Assembly: GCA_024919175.1 (NCBI GenBank)
Contig: CP103804.1
Location: forward strand, 2,232,001 to 2,296,000
Reading direction: 5' to 3'
DNA from: Clostridioides difficile
Lineage (GTDB): Bacteria > Bacillota > Clostridia > Peptostreptococcales > Peptostreptococcaceae
Length of the DNA: 64,000 nt
Position 1 is the first letter of the stretch. Each line of letters begins with the position of its first letter. Of the stretch, positions 35,838-43,991 are shown piece after piece. Below the pieces are notes generated by a model. That model saw only the letters and a list, made by a program, of their open reading frames with translations. It did no database searches and was not told the DNA's origin. A program made the translations under genes and the position numbers.

Positions 35838-36896
35838 ATGAATTGTAAATGGATATCTAAAATAGATGAGAGAAAAAAATGTCATAGAGAAGCAGATTCT
35901 TCTGGATATTGTATTTTTCATAAAGAAAATAAGTCTAGTGAAGATATAAAGTTAATGATGGACAATATATATAAGGAAGAAATAAATGAATTTAATGGGT
36001 TTATATTTGAAAATGACTTTAATGCAGAAGAAATATTAACTTATGACTATAAATTATTAAATTTTTCTGAAACAATATTTAAACAAGAAGCAAATTTTAG
36101 AAAACATCTTTTTAAAAAAAATGTTATTTTTAATTACACAGATTTTAGGGGGAAAGTATCTTTTAATGCTTGTGTATTTTTAGAAAATTGTGATTTTAAT
36201 AAAACAAAGTTTAATAAGGTATATATAAATGATAAGATATTTGAAAAAGTAAAATTTAAAGGGCCTGATTTAGTAGTTAATAAGGTAGAAAATTTTCCAC
36301 GAATGGATGGAATAATTTTTAGCATGTGTACAAAATTTATACTTAAAAATGTAGAGTATGGAAAAAGTGAATATAAGCATGGAAAAATAAATTATAGAAT
36401 AGCTAGAAATCAAGCTACAAAAATTGGAGATTATGAGATGATAGGTCCTTACTATTATAAGGAAAGAATTTATAGTAGTAAAATGATAAAACGTTCTGAT
36501 TATCCAACTCTCAGCAGTTATTTAGTTGAAAAATTTTTTGATCAAATAGCGCACTATACTACGGGTTATGGAGAAAAACCATGGAATATATTACTTGTGA
36601 TTATAGCTATAATAAGTAGTTTTGCCCTATTATATCTATTTGTAGGTATAGAAAGTTCAAATAGTACACTTATAACTTTAAATATAAATAACTTAGGTAA
36701 TTATTCAGCAAGTGAAATTTTTAAAACGTATATAGATTTATGGTATTTTAGTATGGCTACATTTAGTACAGTAGGATATGGAGATATGGTTGCCACAAGT
36801 TTGGTTGGTAAAGCTTTAGCAGGTATAGAAGTATTTTTAGGAGTTACAATAGGAGCAATTTGGGCATCTGTGATTATTAAGAGAATGATAAGATAA
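35838..36896 (+). CDS. Pentapeptide-repeat protein fused to a two-helix potassium channel pore
   Basis: 352 residues from ATG 35838, preceded by TGGAGG. Residues 1-33 hold a short cysteine/histidine module (NCKW...KCHREADSSGYCIFH) that may bind a metal. Residues about 70-150 contain pentapeptide-like A(D/N)FxxxxF repeats (LNFSETIFKQEANF, CVFLENCDFNKTKF). A membrane helix near 250-275, a pore loop with the potassium selectivity filter TVGYGD (about 311-316) and a final helix form a KcsA-like pore. The cytosolic N-terminal modules probably gate or localise the channel. Confidence 0.87.
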   Translation: MNCKWISKIDERKKCHREADSSGYCIFHKENKSSEDIKLMMDNIYKEEINEFNGFIFENDFNAEEILTYDYKLLNFSETIFKQEANFRKHLFKKNVIFNYTDFRGKVSFNACVFLENCDFNKTKFNKVYINDKIFEKVKFKGPDLVVNKVENFPRMDGIIFSMCTKFILKNVEYGKSEYKHGKINYRIARNQATKIGDYEMIGPYYYKERIYSSKMIKRSDYPTLSSYLVEKFFDQIAHYTTGYGEKPWNILLVIIAIISSFALLYLFVGIESSNSTLITLNINNLGNYSASEIFKTYIDLWYFSMATFSTVGYGDMVATSLVGKALAGIEVFLGVTIGAIWASVIIKRMIR

Positions 36897-36999
36897 TATC
36901 TGTGTAAATATGGATAGGTATTAATTACTAGATATAAATTGGACTAAAGAGGGAAAATTTAAATATAAATATACTTAATAATCCAAGAAGGTGAAAAAA

Positions 37000-38184
37000 T
37001 TGAAAAACGGAATAAAAAAAATTTTAACATTAACTCTGATTCTAGCATTTATAATACCAAATTATTCATATGCTGATGAAAAATCCGTAGACAAATACTC
37101 AAAAACATCTATACTTATAGACCAAGAAACAGGTAGGGTCTTATATGGCAAAGAACCTGATATGAAGGTACCTTTAGCAAGTTTAAGTAAGATGATGACT
37201 TTTTTACTTGCAATAGAGGCTATTGAAAATAAAGAAGTAAAAGAAACTGACATAATAAAGATAGACAAGTCCATTGCCTCAGTTAAGGGTTCAAGCTATA
37301 AACTAAAAGTTGGTGAAGAAGTACCACTTATAGAGCTTATGAGAGGTCTTATGATTGTATCAGGAAATGATGCAGCAATTGCTATAGCAAAACATATTTC
37401 CAAGTCTAAAGAAGCTTTTGTAGATAGAATGAACAAAAAAGCAAAAGAAATAGGAATGGCTAATACACATTTTTTAAATCCAAATGGTCTTCCAATATAT
37501 GATTTAAGTAATCCAAAAAAACCAGCAAAAGAAAATATATCTACTGCGAGAGATATATCTATTCTTGGAAAATACATGTTTGACCATTATGAAAAGCAAG
37601 TAACAGCTATAACTGACATGGAAACCTATACAAACTCAGATAGAAGCTTTGAAAAAAGCAATACAAATGCATTATTGAGAATTATACCTGAAGTTGATGG
37701 TATAAAAACAGGGTACACTGGCAATGCTGGTTATTGTTTATCATTTTCTATGATTGTTAATAAGAATGATAAAAATGAGAAAAAACGTAGAGTAATAGGC
37801 GTTGTATTAGGTGCTAATCATAAAGATAAAAGAATATCTTCTTCTTTAGCCATGTTAAAATATGGAAAAGAGAATTTCAATATGAAAAAAGTAATTGATA
37901 AAGATAGCTTTATTGGTAAGAAATATATAAAAGGAATGAAAGAACTAGAGGTTACTTTAAAAGCTAAAAATGAACTTTATACAATATTAAAAAATGATGA
38001 AAATATAAAATCTGAAGTAAAAATTAAAAATATGGAGTATCCTGTTAAAAAAGGTGATACTATGGGTAATATAAAATATTACACTAGTTCAGGTGACTTA
38101 CTTGGAAGTGTAGACATAGTCAGTGATAATAGTGTTGATAATATACCATTAAAAACAAAATTAAAAATGAAATTTGCAAATTAA
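37000..38184 (+). CDS. D-alanyl-D-alanine carboxypeptidase (PBP5/DacF family)
   Basis: 394 residues from TTG 37000, 6-7 bases after AAGAAGGTG; an in-frame GTG at 36991 overlaps that site. A signal peptide (about 1-26) ends YSYA-DE. Serine-protease-like penicillin-binding motifs are complete: SLSK with Ser61 and Lys64, SGN, and KTG at 236-238. A C-terminal PBP5-type beta domain (about 290-390) follows, without an obvious amphipathic anchor helix. It trims the terminal D-Ala of peptidoglycan stem peptides at the outer membrane face. It is followed by the rpsB promoter region. Confidence 0.92.
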   Translation: MKNGIKKILTLTLILAFIIPNYSYADEKSVDKYSKTSILIDQETGRVLYGKEPDMKVPLASLSKMMTFLLAIEAIENKEVKETDIIKIDKSIASVKGSSYKLKVGEEVPLIELMRGLMIVSGNDAAIAIAKHISKSKEAFVDRMNKKAKEIGMANTHFLNPNGLPIYDLSNPKKPAKENISTARDISILGKYMFDHYEKQVTAITDMETYTNSDRSFEKSNTNALLRIIPEVDGIKTGYTGNAGYCLSFSMIVNKNDKNEKKRRVIGVVLGANHKDKRISSSLAMLKYGKENFNMKKVIDKDSFIGKKYIKGMKELEVTLKAKNELYTILKNDENIKSEVKIKNMEYPVKKGDTMGNIKYYTSSGDLLGSVDIVSDNSVDNIPLKTKLKMKFAN

Positions 38185-38245
38185 ATTCAAAAAAATGGTA
38201 TAAAATATACAAAAAAATATAAAAATAGAAAATATGGAAAAAATA

Positions 38246-38291
38246 TTGTTATTTTTTCACCTCTATGATATACTACTAGAGGTGAAAAAAT
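38246..38291 (+). promoter_or_regulatory. rpsB promoter with a 15-bp palindrome around the -10
   Basis: TTGTTA (38246-38251), a 17-base spacer and TATACT (38269-38274) with an extended TGA before it form a good sigma-A promoter. A perfect inverted repeat, TTTTTTCACCTCTA type, has arms at 38251-38265 and 38277-38291, so the -10 sits in its 11-base centre. The right arm is not followed by Ts, which argues against a plain dacF-like terminator. Confidence 0.6.
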
Positions 38292-38390
38292 AAAATAAAT
38301 CACACACAGCATTGGGATCCTTAAAAGGTGCCTATTACATGGTTTTTTAGGGAGAAGATCAAGCTGGAGGTATAAAACCAGGAGGTAAAT
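38292..38390 (+). promoter_or_regulatory. Possible structured 5' leader of rpsB
   Basis: The region is less AT-rich than its flanks. Possible nested pairs are GATC 38316/38357, CCTA 38331-38334/TAGG 38348-38351, and CTGG 38364-38367/CCAG 38378-38381; the last overlaps the ribosome binding site AGGAGG (38380-38385). This could be an autoregulatory r-protein leader. The pairings are short, so support is weak. Confidence 0.35.
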
Positions 38391-39104
38391 ATGTCAGTAA
38401 TATCAATGAAACAATTATTAGAAGCAGGTGTTCACTTCGGTCACCAAACAAGAAGATGGAACCCTAAAATGGCTAAGTATATATTCACAGAAAGAAATGG
38501 AATATATATAATCGACTTACAAAAAACAGTTAAAAAAGTTGAAGAAGCTTACAAATTCACTAAAGAAGTAGCTGAAACAGGAAAGCCAATCTTATTTGTA
38601 GGAACTAAAAAACAAGCTCAAGATGCGATAAAAGATGAAGCTGAAAGATGTGGAATGTACTTTGTTAATGAAAGATGGTTAGGTGGAATGTTAACAAACC
38701 ACAAAACTATAAAAACTAGAATAAATAAATTAAGAGAATTAGAAAAAATGGAAGAAGAAGGCGTATTTAATGTTCTTCCTAAAAAAGAAGTTATAAAATT
38801 AAGAGCTGAAAAAGAAAAACTAGAAAAGTACTTAGGTGGAATAAAAGACATGCCTGAATTACCAGGTGCAATGTTCGTAGTTGACCCAAGAAAAGAAAAC
38901 ATAGCTATTCAAGAAGCTCACAGATTAGGTATACCAGTAGTTGGTATAGTTGATACAAACTGTGACCCAGAACAATTAGACTTTGCTATACCAGGAAATG
39001 ATGATGCAATAAGAGCCGTAAAATTAATAACTGGTGCTATGGCAACAGCTGTAATTGAAGGAAGACAAGGTGCTGAAGAAGAAGTAGCTGAAGACCAAGA
39101 ATAA
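38391..39104 (+). CDS. rpsB: 30S ribosomal protein S2
   Basis: 237 residues, full length for bacterial S2: MKQLLEAGVHFGHQTRRWNPKM at the start, WLGGMLTNHKTI, and VVDPRKENIAIQEAHRLGIPVVGIVDTNCDP near the end, with an acidic tail. It is on the small-subunit surface and helps recruit S1 or mRNA. It heads the conserved rpsB-tsf-pyrH-frr cluster. Confidence 0.99.
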   Translation: MSVISMKQLLEAGVHFGHQTRRWNPKMAKYIFTERNGIYIIDLQKTVKKVEEAYKFTKEVAETGKPILFVGTKKQAQDAIKDEAERCGMYFVNERWLGGMLTNHKTIKTRINKLRELEKMEEEGVFNVLPKKEVIKLRAEKEKLEKYLGGIKDMPELPGAMFVVDPRKENIAIQEAHRLGIPVVGIVDTNCDPEQLDFAIPGNDDAIRAVKLITGAMATAVIEGRQGAEEEVAEDQE

Positions 39105-39117
39105 TAATTTGACAATT

Positions 39118-39144
39118 AAATGGTAAGGGTCGCCCTTACCATTT
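39118..39144 (+). terminator. Hairpin between rpsB and tsf
   Basis: AAATGGTAAGGG (39118-39129) pairs perfectly with CCCTTACCATTT (39133-39144). The T-run is short, so partial termination or mRNA stabilisation that sets the S2:EF-Ts ratio is likely. Confidence 0.75.
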
Positions 39145-39182
39145 ATAATATGGAATAGAATAAGTAGGAGGAAACTTAAAAA

Positions 39183-40094
39183 ATGGCTAATATAACTGCT
39201 CAAATGGTAAAAGAGTTAAGAGAAAGTACAGGCGCAGGAATGATGGACTGCAAGAAAGCTTTACAAGAAGCTGAAGGAAATATGGAAAAAGCAGTAGATT
39301 TATTAAGAGAAAAAGGATTATCAAAAGCTGCTAAAAAAGCTGGTAGAGTTGCTGCTGAAGGTCTAGTTGCAATAGAAATGAACGATGATAATACAGTTGC
39401 TTCTATGGTAGAAGTTAACTCAGAAACAGATTTCGTTGCTAAAAATGAAGACTTCAAAGTGTTCGTTAAAGATACTGCTTGTATGGCATTAGCTACTGAT
39501 AAAGAAGATGTTGCTTCTTTATTAGGTGAAACTCATAGAGAAGGAATAACTTTACAAGAAGTTTTAAATAATAGAGTTGCAAAAATAGGTGAAAAATTAG
39601 ACTTTAGAAGATTTGCTAAAGTTGTAACTAATGGACAAGTTGCTGGATATATCCACGGTGGTGGAAAAATAGGTGTTCTTGTTGAAATGGAAACAGAAGC
39701 TAGAGATGCTAAAGTTTTAGAATTAGGTAAAGATGTGGCTATGCAAGTTGCTGCTATGAATCCTAAATACGTTTCAAGAGATGAAGTAGATGCTGAATAC
39801 ATAGCACATGAAACAGAAGTATTAACTCAACAAGCATTAAATGAAGGAAAGCCAGCTAATATAGTTGAAAAAATGGTTAAAGGAAGATTGGAAAAAGAAT
39901 TAAAAGAGGTTTGTTTATTAGAGCAAACTTTCGTTAAAAATCCAGATGTAACTGTTAAACAATTAGTTGCTGATGTTGCTAAAGCAGTAGGTTCTGATAT
40001 AAAAGTTGTTAAAGTTGTGAGATTCGAAGTTGGTGAAGGTATACAAAAGAGAGAAGAAAACTTTGCAGAAGAAGTTGCTAAGCAACTTAAGTAA
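39183..40094 (+). CDS. tsf: Translation elongation factor Ts
   Basis: 303 residues. N-terminal UBA-like domain (MVKELRESTGAGMMDCKKAL), the TDF motif in VNSETDFVAKNEDF that acts on EF-Tu, and the C-terminal dimerisation domain. It exchanges GDP for GTP on EF-Tu. TAGGAGG precedes the ATG. Confidence 0.99.
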   Translation: MANITAQMVKELRESTGAGMMDCKKALQEAEGNMEKAVDLLREKGLSKAAKKAGRVAAEGLVAIEMNDDNTVASMVEVNSETDFVAKNEDFKVFVKDTACMALATDKEDVASLLGETHREGITLQEVLNNRVAKIGEKLDFRRFAKVVTNGQVAGYIHGGGKIGVLVEMETEARDAKVLELGKDVAMQVAAMNPKYVSRDEVDAEYIAHETEVLTQQALNEGKPANIVEKMVKGRLEKELKEVCLLEQTFVKNPDVTVKQLVADVAKAVGSDIKVVKVVRFEVGEGIQKREENFAEEVAKQLK

Positions 40095-40103
40095 TAACCA
40101 AAG

Positions 40104-40130
40104 AGAGAACACGCAGGTGTTCTCTTTTTT
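40104..40130 (+). terminator. Terminator of tsf
   Basis: AGAGAACAC (40104-40112) pairs with GTGTTCTCT (40117-40125) across GCAG, followed by TTTTT. Confidence 0.85.
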
Positions 40131-40177
40131 AAAAAATAGAAAAAATGGATATGAAGGATTGAAATAGGAGGTTTCTG

Positions 40178-40882
40178 ATGGATAAACCAATGTACAAAAG
40201 GGTATTGTTAAAATTAAGTGGAGAAGCATTAGCGGGAGAAAAAGGTTTTGGTATAAATAATGATGTAGTTAATGATATTGCTATTGCTATTAAAAAAATA
40301 CAAGAAATAGGTGTTGAAGTGGCTGTAGTTGTAGGTGGCGGAAACTTCTGGAGAGGTAGAACTAGCGAAGGAATGGATAGAACTACTGCTGACTATATAG
40401 GTATGCTAGCTACAGTTATGAATGCAATGGCATTGCAAGATGCACTAGAAAATATAGATGTTCCTACAAGAGTTCAAACTGCTATAGATATGAGACAAAT
40501 TGCAGAACCATATATAAGAAGAAGAGCAGTTAGACATTTAGAAAAGGAAAGAGTTGTTATATTTGGTGCAGGAACTGGAAACCCTTACTTTACAACAGAT
40601 ACAACTGCTGCTTTACGTGCTGCTGAGATGGAAGCAGAAGTTATCTTGTTAGCTAAAAATGTTGATGCAGTATATGACAAGGATCCAAAAGTACATGCAG
40701 ATGCTAAGAAATTTACACAATTAAGTTATATGGAAGTTATACAAAAAGAGTTAAAAGTTATGGACTCTACAGCTACATCTTTATGTATGGATAATAAAAT
40801 TCCAATAAAGGTATTTGAGCTTACAACAGAGAATATAATAAGAGCAGTAAAAGGCGAAAATATAGGAACTACTGTAAAATAA
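40178..40882 (+). CDS. pyrH: UMP kinase
   Basis: 234 residues of the amino-acid-kinase fold, bacterial UMP kinase: LLKLSGEALAG, VVVGGGNFWRGR, GMDRTTADYIGMLATVMNA and GTGNPYFTTDTTAALRA. It phosphorylates UMP to UDP in pyrimidine nucleotide synthesis. TAGGAGG precedes the ATG. Next in line is frr, 25 bases on. Confidence 0.99.
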   Translation: MDKPMYKRVLLKLSGEALAGEKGFGINNDVVNDIAIAIKKIQEIGVEVAVVVGGGNFWRGRTSEGMDRTTADYIGMLATVMNAMALQDALENIDVPTRVQTAIDMRQIAEPYIRRRAVRHLEKERVVIFGAGTGNPYFTTDTTAALRAAEMEAEVILLAKNVDAVYDKDPKVHADAKKFTQLSYMEVIQKELKVMDSTATSLCMDNKIPIKVFELTTENIIRAVKGENIGTTVK

Positions 40883-40907
40883 TGAAGAATGAAGGAGGAG
40901 TAAAGTT

Positions 40908-41465
40908 ATGAAACTAGAGATACATAAGCAGTTAGAAGAGAAGATGAATGGGACAATTGAAGCTTTGAAGTTCGAATTTGGAACTATAAGAGCAGGAAGA
41001 GCTAATGCACAAATGTTAGACAAAATAAGAGTTGATTATTATGGAACTCCAACTCCAATAAATCAAATTGGTGCTGTATCTGTACCAGAGCCAAGAATAC
41101 TAATGATATCTCCTTGGGATAAATCTGCTATGCATGAAATAGAAAAAGCTATAGCTAACTCAGATTTAGGATTAAATCCATCAAATGATGGTGAAGTTAT
41201 AAGACTTTCTGTACCTGCTTTAACAGAAGAAAGAAGAAAAGAATTAGCTAAAAAGGCTAGTAAAGCTTCAGAAGAATTTAAAATTAGAATAAGAAATGAG
41301 AGAAGAGACGCCAATGAAAAAATTAAGAAAATGGAAAAAGGCGGAGAAATAACAGAAGATGAATTAAAGAAAGCACAAGATGAAGTTCAAAAAATGACTG
41401 ATAAATTTATAAAAGAAATAGATACATTATTAGCTAAAAAAGAAAAGGATATAATGGAGGTATAA
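40908..41465 (+). CDS. frr: Ribosome recycling factor
   Basis: 185 residues, full length. It has GTIRAGRANAQMLDKIRVDYYG, SPWDKSAMHEIEKAI and LTEERRKELAKKA, giving the tRNA-shaped two-domain fold. It splits post-termination ribosomes together with EF-G. GAAGGAGG precedes the ATG. Confidence 0.99.
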   Translation: MKLEIHKQLEEKMNGTIEALKFEFGTIRAGRANAQMLDKIRVDYYGTPTPINQIGAVSVPEPRILMISPWDKSAMHEIEKAIANSDLGLNPSNDGEVIRLSVPALTEERRKELAKKASKASEEFKIRIRNERRDANEKIKKMEKGGEITEDELKKAQDEVQKMTDKFIKEIDTLLAKKEKDIMEV

Positions 41466-41467
41466 TA

Positions 41468-41671
41468 TTGAAAAAATATTATAACCTTTTAGGTCTTCAT
41501 ATAGATGAGGTAAAACAATATTTTGATGAACGAGATATAACCTATACCATAAAATCTATTGAAGGTAAAAAGGATAAAGATAAACTTGTAGTTCCTAGAG
41601 TTATAAAAATATCTGAGATAGGTGATAGTGTAGAACTAATAATCACATACTTTTCTGACTCCTTAAATTAA
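41468..41671 (+). CDS. 67-residue protein between frr and uppS
   Basis: TTG start at 41468, just after the frr stop, with GGAGG inside the end of frr. The soluble 67-residue product (KKYYNLLGLHIDEVKQYFDER, then IKSIEGKKDKDKLVVPRVIKI) has a helix-strand pattern. Its first part recalls a PASTA-like or similar small ligand-binding fold, but I cannot assign it. Placement in a conserved operon and good coding character support a real gene. Confidence 0.7.
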   Translation: MKKYYNLLGLHIDEVKQYFDERDITYTIKSIEGKKDKDKLVVPRVIKISEIGDSVELIITYFSDSLN

Positions 41672-41699
41672 GGAGTCAGAACAATATTGGAGGCAAAAT

Positions 41700-42434
41700 A
41701 TGAATAACAACATCATGTATGACATAGACTTAAATAACATACCTACTCATATTGCTATTATAATGGATGGGAATGGAAGATGGGCAAAATCCAGATTTCT
41801 TCCAAGAACTGCAGGACATAAGGCTGGAGTAGAAACTATAAGAGATATAGTTAAAGAATGTTCAAATTTAGGTGTTAAGCACTTGACACTATATGCATTT
41901 TCAACAGAAAATTGGAAAAGACCAAAACTTGAAGTTGATACACTTATGAACTTATTATCTACATACTTAAGAAATGAAATAGCTGAACTGCATCAAAACA
42001 ATGTAAAAGTAACAGCTATAGGAGAGATAAGTGCTTTACCAAAAACTTGTATAAGAGAATTAAATTCAGCTAAGGAAATGACAAAAGATAATACAGGAGT
42101 TAACTTAAATTTAGCATTGAACTATGGAAGTAGGGCAGATATAAAAAATGCTCTTATAGATATAGTAAAAAATTGTGAAAGTGGTAAAATAGATATAAAC
42201 AATATTGATGAAGATATTATAAAAAACTATTTAAGCACAAAGTCTATACCAGATCCAGACTTGGTCATAAGAACAAGTGGAGAACAAAGATTGAGTAACT
42301 TTTTACTTTGGGAAGTTGCTTATTCTGAGTTTTACTTTACTGATATACATTGGCCTGATTTCAATAAAGAAGAATTACAAAAGGCTATATATTTATATCA
42401 AAAAAGAGATAGAAGATTTGGAGGACTTAAGTAA
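41700..42434 (+). CDS. uppS: Isoprenyl transferase (undecaprenyl diphosphate synthase type)
   Basis: 244 residues of the cis-prenyltransferase family: HIAIIMDGNGRWAK (catalytic Asp), GHKAGVETIRDIV, LTLYAFSTENWKRP and PDLVIRTSGEQRLSNFLLWE. It condenses isopentenyl diphosphate onto farnesyl diphosphate to make the lipid carrier for peptidoglycan. It is followed 12 bases on by cdsA. Confidence 0.98.
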   Translation: MNNNIMYDIDLNNIPTHIAIIMDGNGRWAKSRFLPRTAGHKAGVETIRDIVKECSNLGVKHLTLYAFSTENWKRPKLEVDTLMNLLSTYLRNEIAELHQNNVKVTAIGEISALPKTCIRELNSAKEMTKDNTGVNLNLALNYGSRADIKNALIDIVKNCESGKIDINNIDEDIIKNYLSTKSIPDPDLVIRTSGEQRLSNFLLWEVAYSEFYFTDIHWPDFNKEELQKAIYLYQKRDRRFGGLK

Positions 42435-42446
42435 GGAGATTATTTT

Positions 42447-43226
42447 ATGCTTACAAGAATTATTGCTTCACTAGCTCTGGTTCCATTATTTCTATTTGTT
42501 GTATATGGAGGGATTCCTCTTTATATAGCTGAGATGGCAATAGTTTATATTGCATTACATGAATTTTATAAAGCATTTAAAATAAAAGATATACATCCAA
42601 TATTTATTATAGGGTATATATTTTCTATTTATTTAGCTGTAAAAAATATTTTTAACTTACCATTGGAATATACTTATGCAGTGCTTTTCATTTTATTTTT
42701 AGCAAGTATAATTTATATGTTGATGGGCAAAAGCAATGTTATAGATGTTTCGATTACATTTTTAGGAGTTTTTTATATAGGAGTATTTTTAGATTTTATA
42801 GTTATAACTATAAATAGCTTTGAAAGAGGAAATATCTATGTATGGCTTATATTTGTAATATCTTTTATGACAGATATATTTGCATATTTTAGTGGCTATT
42901 TACTTGGCAAACATAAGTTAATTCCTAAAGTGAGTCCTAAAAAGACTGTAGAAGGAGCTATTGGAGGAATAATAGGAAGTACACTTTGTTGTATTTTATT
43001 TGGGTATTTATTTGGTATTGATTTGCTTCAATTGGCTATAATAGGAAGCATAGGAAGTATAATAGCTCAATTAGGAGATTTATTTGCATCTTCAATAAAG
43101 AGATATGTAGGGATAAAGGATTATGGAAAGATAATACCTGGTCATGGGGGTATATTAGATAGATTCGATAGTGTTATATTAGTAGCACCTTTTGTATATA
43201 ATACTATTAAATTTTTTATTAGATAA
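42447..43226 (+). CDS. cdsA: Phosphatidate cytidylyltransferase
   Basis: 259 residues, about seven membrane helices, with the C-terminal signature PKVSPKKTVEGAIGG ... GDLFASSIKRYVGIKDYGKIIPGHGGILDRFDS. It makes CDP-diacylglycerol from phosphatidate and CTP. TAAGGAG precedes the ATG. In many Firmicutes dxr follows directly; here a terminator and about 7.4 kb of other genes intervene. Confidence 0.97.
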   Translation: MLTRIIASLALVPLFLFVVYGGIPLYIAEMAIVYIALHEFYKAFKIKDIHPIFIIGYIFSIYLAVKNIFNLPLEYTYAVLFILFLASIIYMLMGKSNVIDVSITFLGVFYIGVFLDFIVITINSFERGNIYVWLIFVISFMTDIFAYFSGYLLGKHKLIPKVSPKKTVEGAIGGIIGSTLCCILFGYLFGIDLLQLAIIGSIGSIIAQLGDLFASSIKRYVGIKDYGKIIPGHGGILDRFDSVILVAPFVYNTIKFFIR

Positions 43227-43268
43227 AGATTGGTTGGTTTTAAAAGGCAGTCTATAGTAGCTAGTAAT

Positions 43269-43342
43269 GAAAATAGCTATGTAACTTTTAAAAAGCAGAA
43301 GAATTCTGTGAGTATTTAGTTACATGGCTATTTTCATTTTTT
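43269..43342 (+). terminator. Terminator of the rpsB-cdsA cluster
   Basis: A 17-bp stem, GAAAATAGCTATGTAAC (43269-43285) with GTTACATGGCTATTTTC (43319-43335, one G-U pair), followed by ATTTTTTT. A smaller CAGAA/TTCTG hairpin lies in the loop. Confidence 0.9.
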
Positions 43343-43991
43343 TATGTATTATTTAATCTAATTTTAGAAAAATTTCTTTTTATATATTTTTTTATGGTTT
43401 TTTATAAAACTAGTTATATTAGTAATAAATTTACTTATTTTACAATGCATATGAGAATTTAAGTAATACATACTACGAGAATAGAAAAATATTTAATATG
43501 TGGAAATTATTATCAAAAAAATGTTTTTTTGTACAATAATTTCTATATTTTTACATTTATTATCTTTTTATAAACTTAGTACAAAAATATAATCAGTTTA
43601 TTATTGATTTGTAAGTTTTAATTTTAAGTATAATTAATAAGTCATAAGTATATTATTGATTTTATTGTATAAATATGGTTATAATTTAAGTAATACATCG
43701 AAAAAAAGGAAAATATTTCCATAATATGATAAAATAAATTCAAAGAGTTAAATTCTCAATAAATAATACTTTTAAGTATTTATTGAAATAAGTTAGGTAT
43801 TCCATCTTCAATATCATCAAGTTGGTGATGTAAATTTAAAGTATACCAATATAAAAAATAACTTTTGGATTATGTCATGATTTATTATACATATAAAAAT
43901 TTTCAGAACTAGAAAATGTGATTGGAATTAGAATAATAATAGAGAAATGTTTATTTCAAAAAGTTAAAGAAATTTAGGAGGGGATGGATTA
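43336..43991. other. Long AT-rich region before the c-di-GMP genes
   Basis: About 650 bases with no open frame having a ribosome binding site. A 16-base perfect direct repeat AATTTAAGTAATACAT occurs at 43456-43471 and 43683-43698; each copy is followed within about 20 bases by a GAAAAATATTT-like run. A small ATCATCA/TGGTGAT hairpin lies near 43816-43832. I looked for a GEMM-type c-di-GMP riboswitch and did not see one. Promoters for the next gene must lie here. Confidence 0.5.

Noticed and set aside
43336..43991. c-di-GMP riboswitch before the GGDEF-EAL gene
   Set aside because: I looked for GEMM-I/II core sequences on the plus strand and found none.
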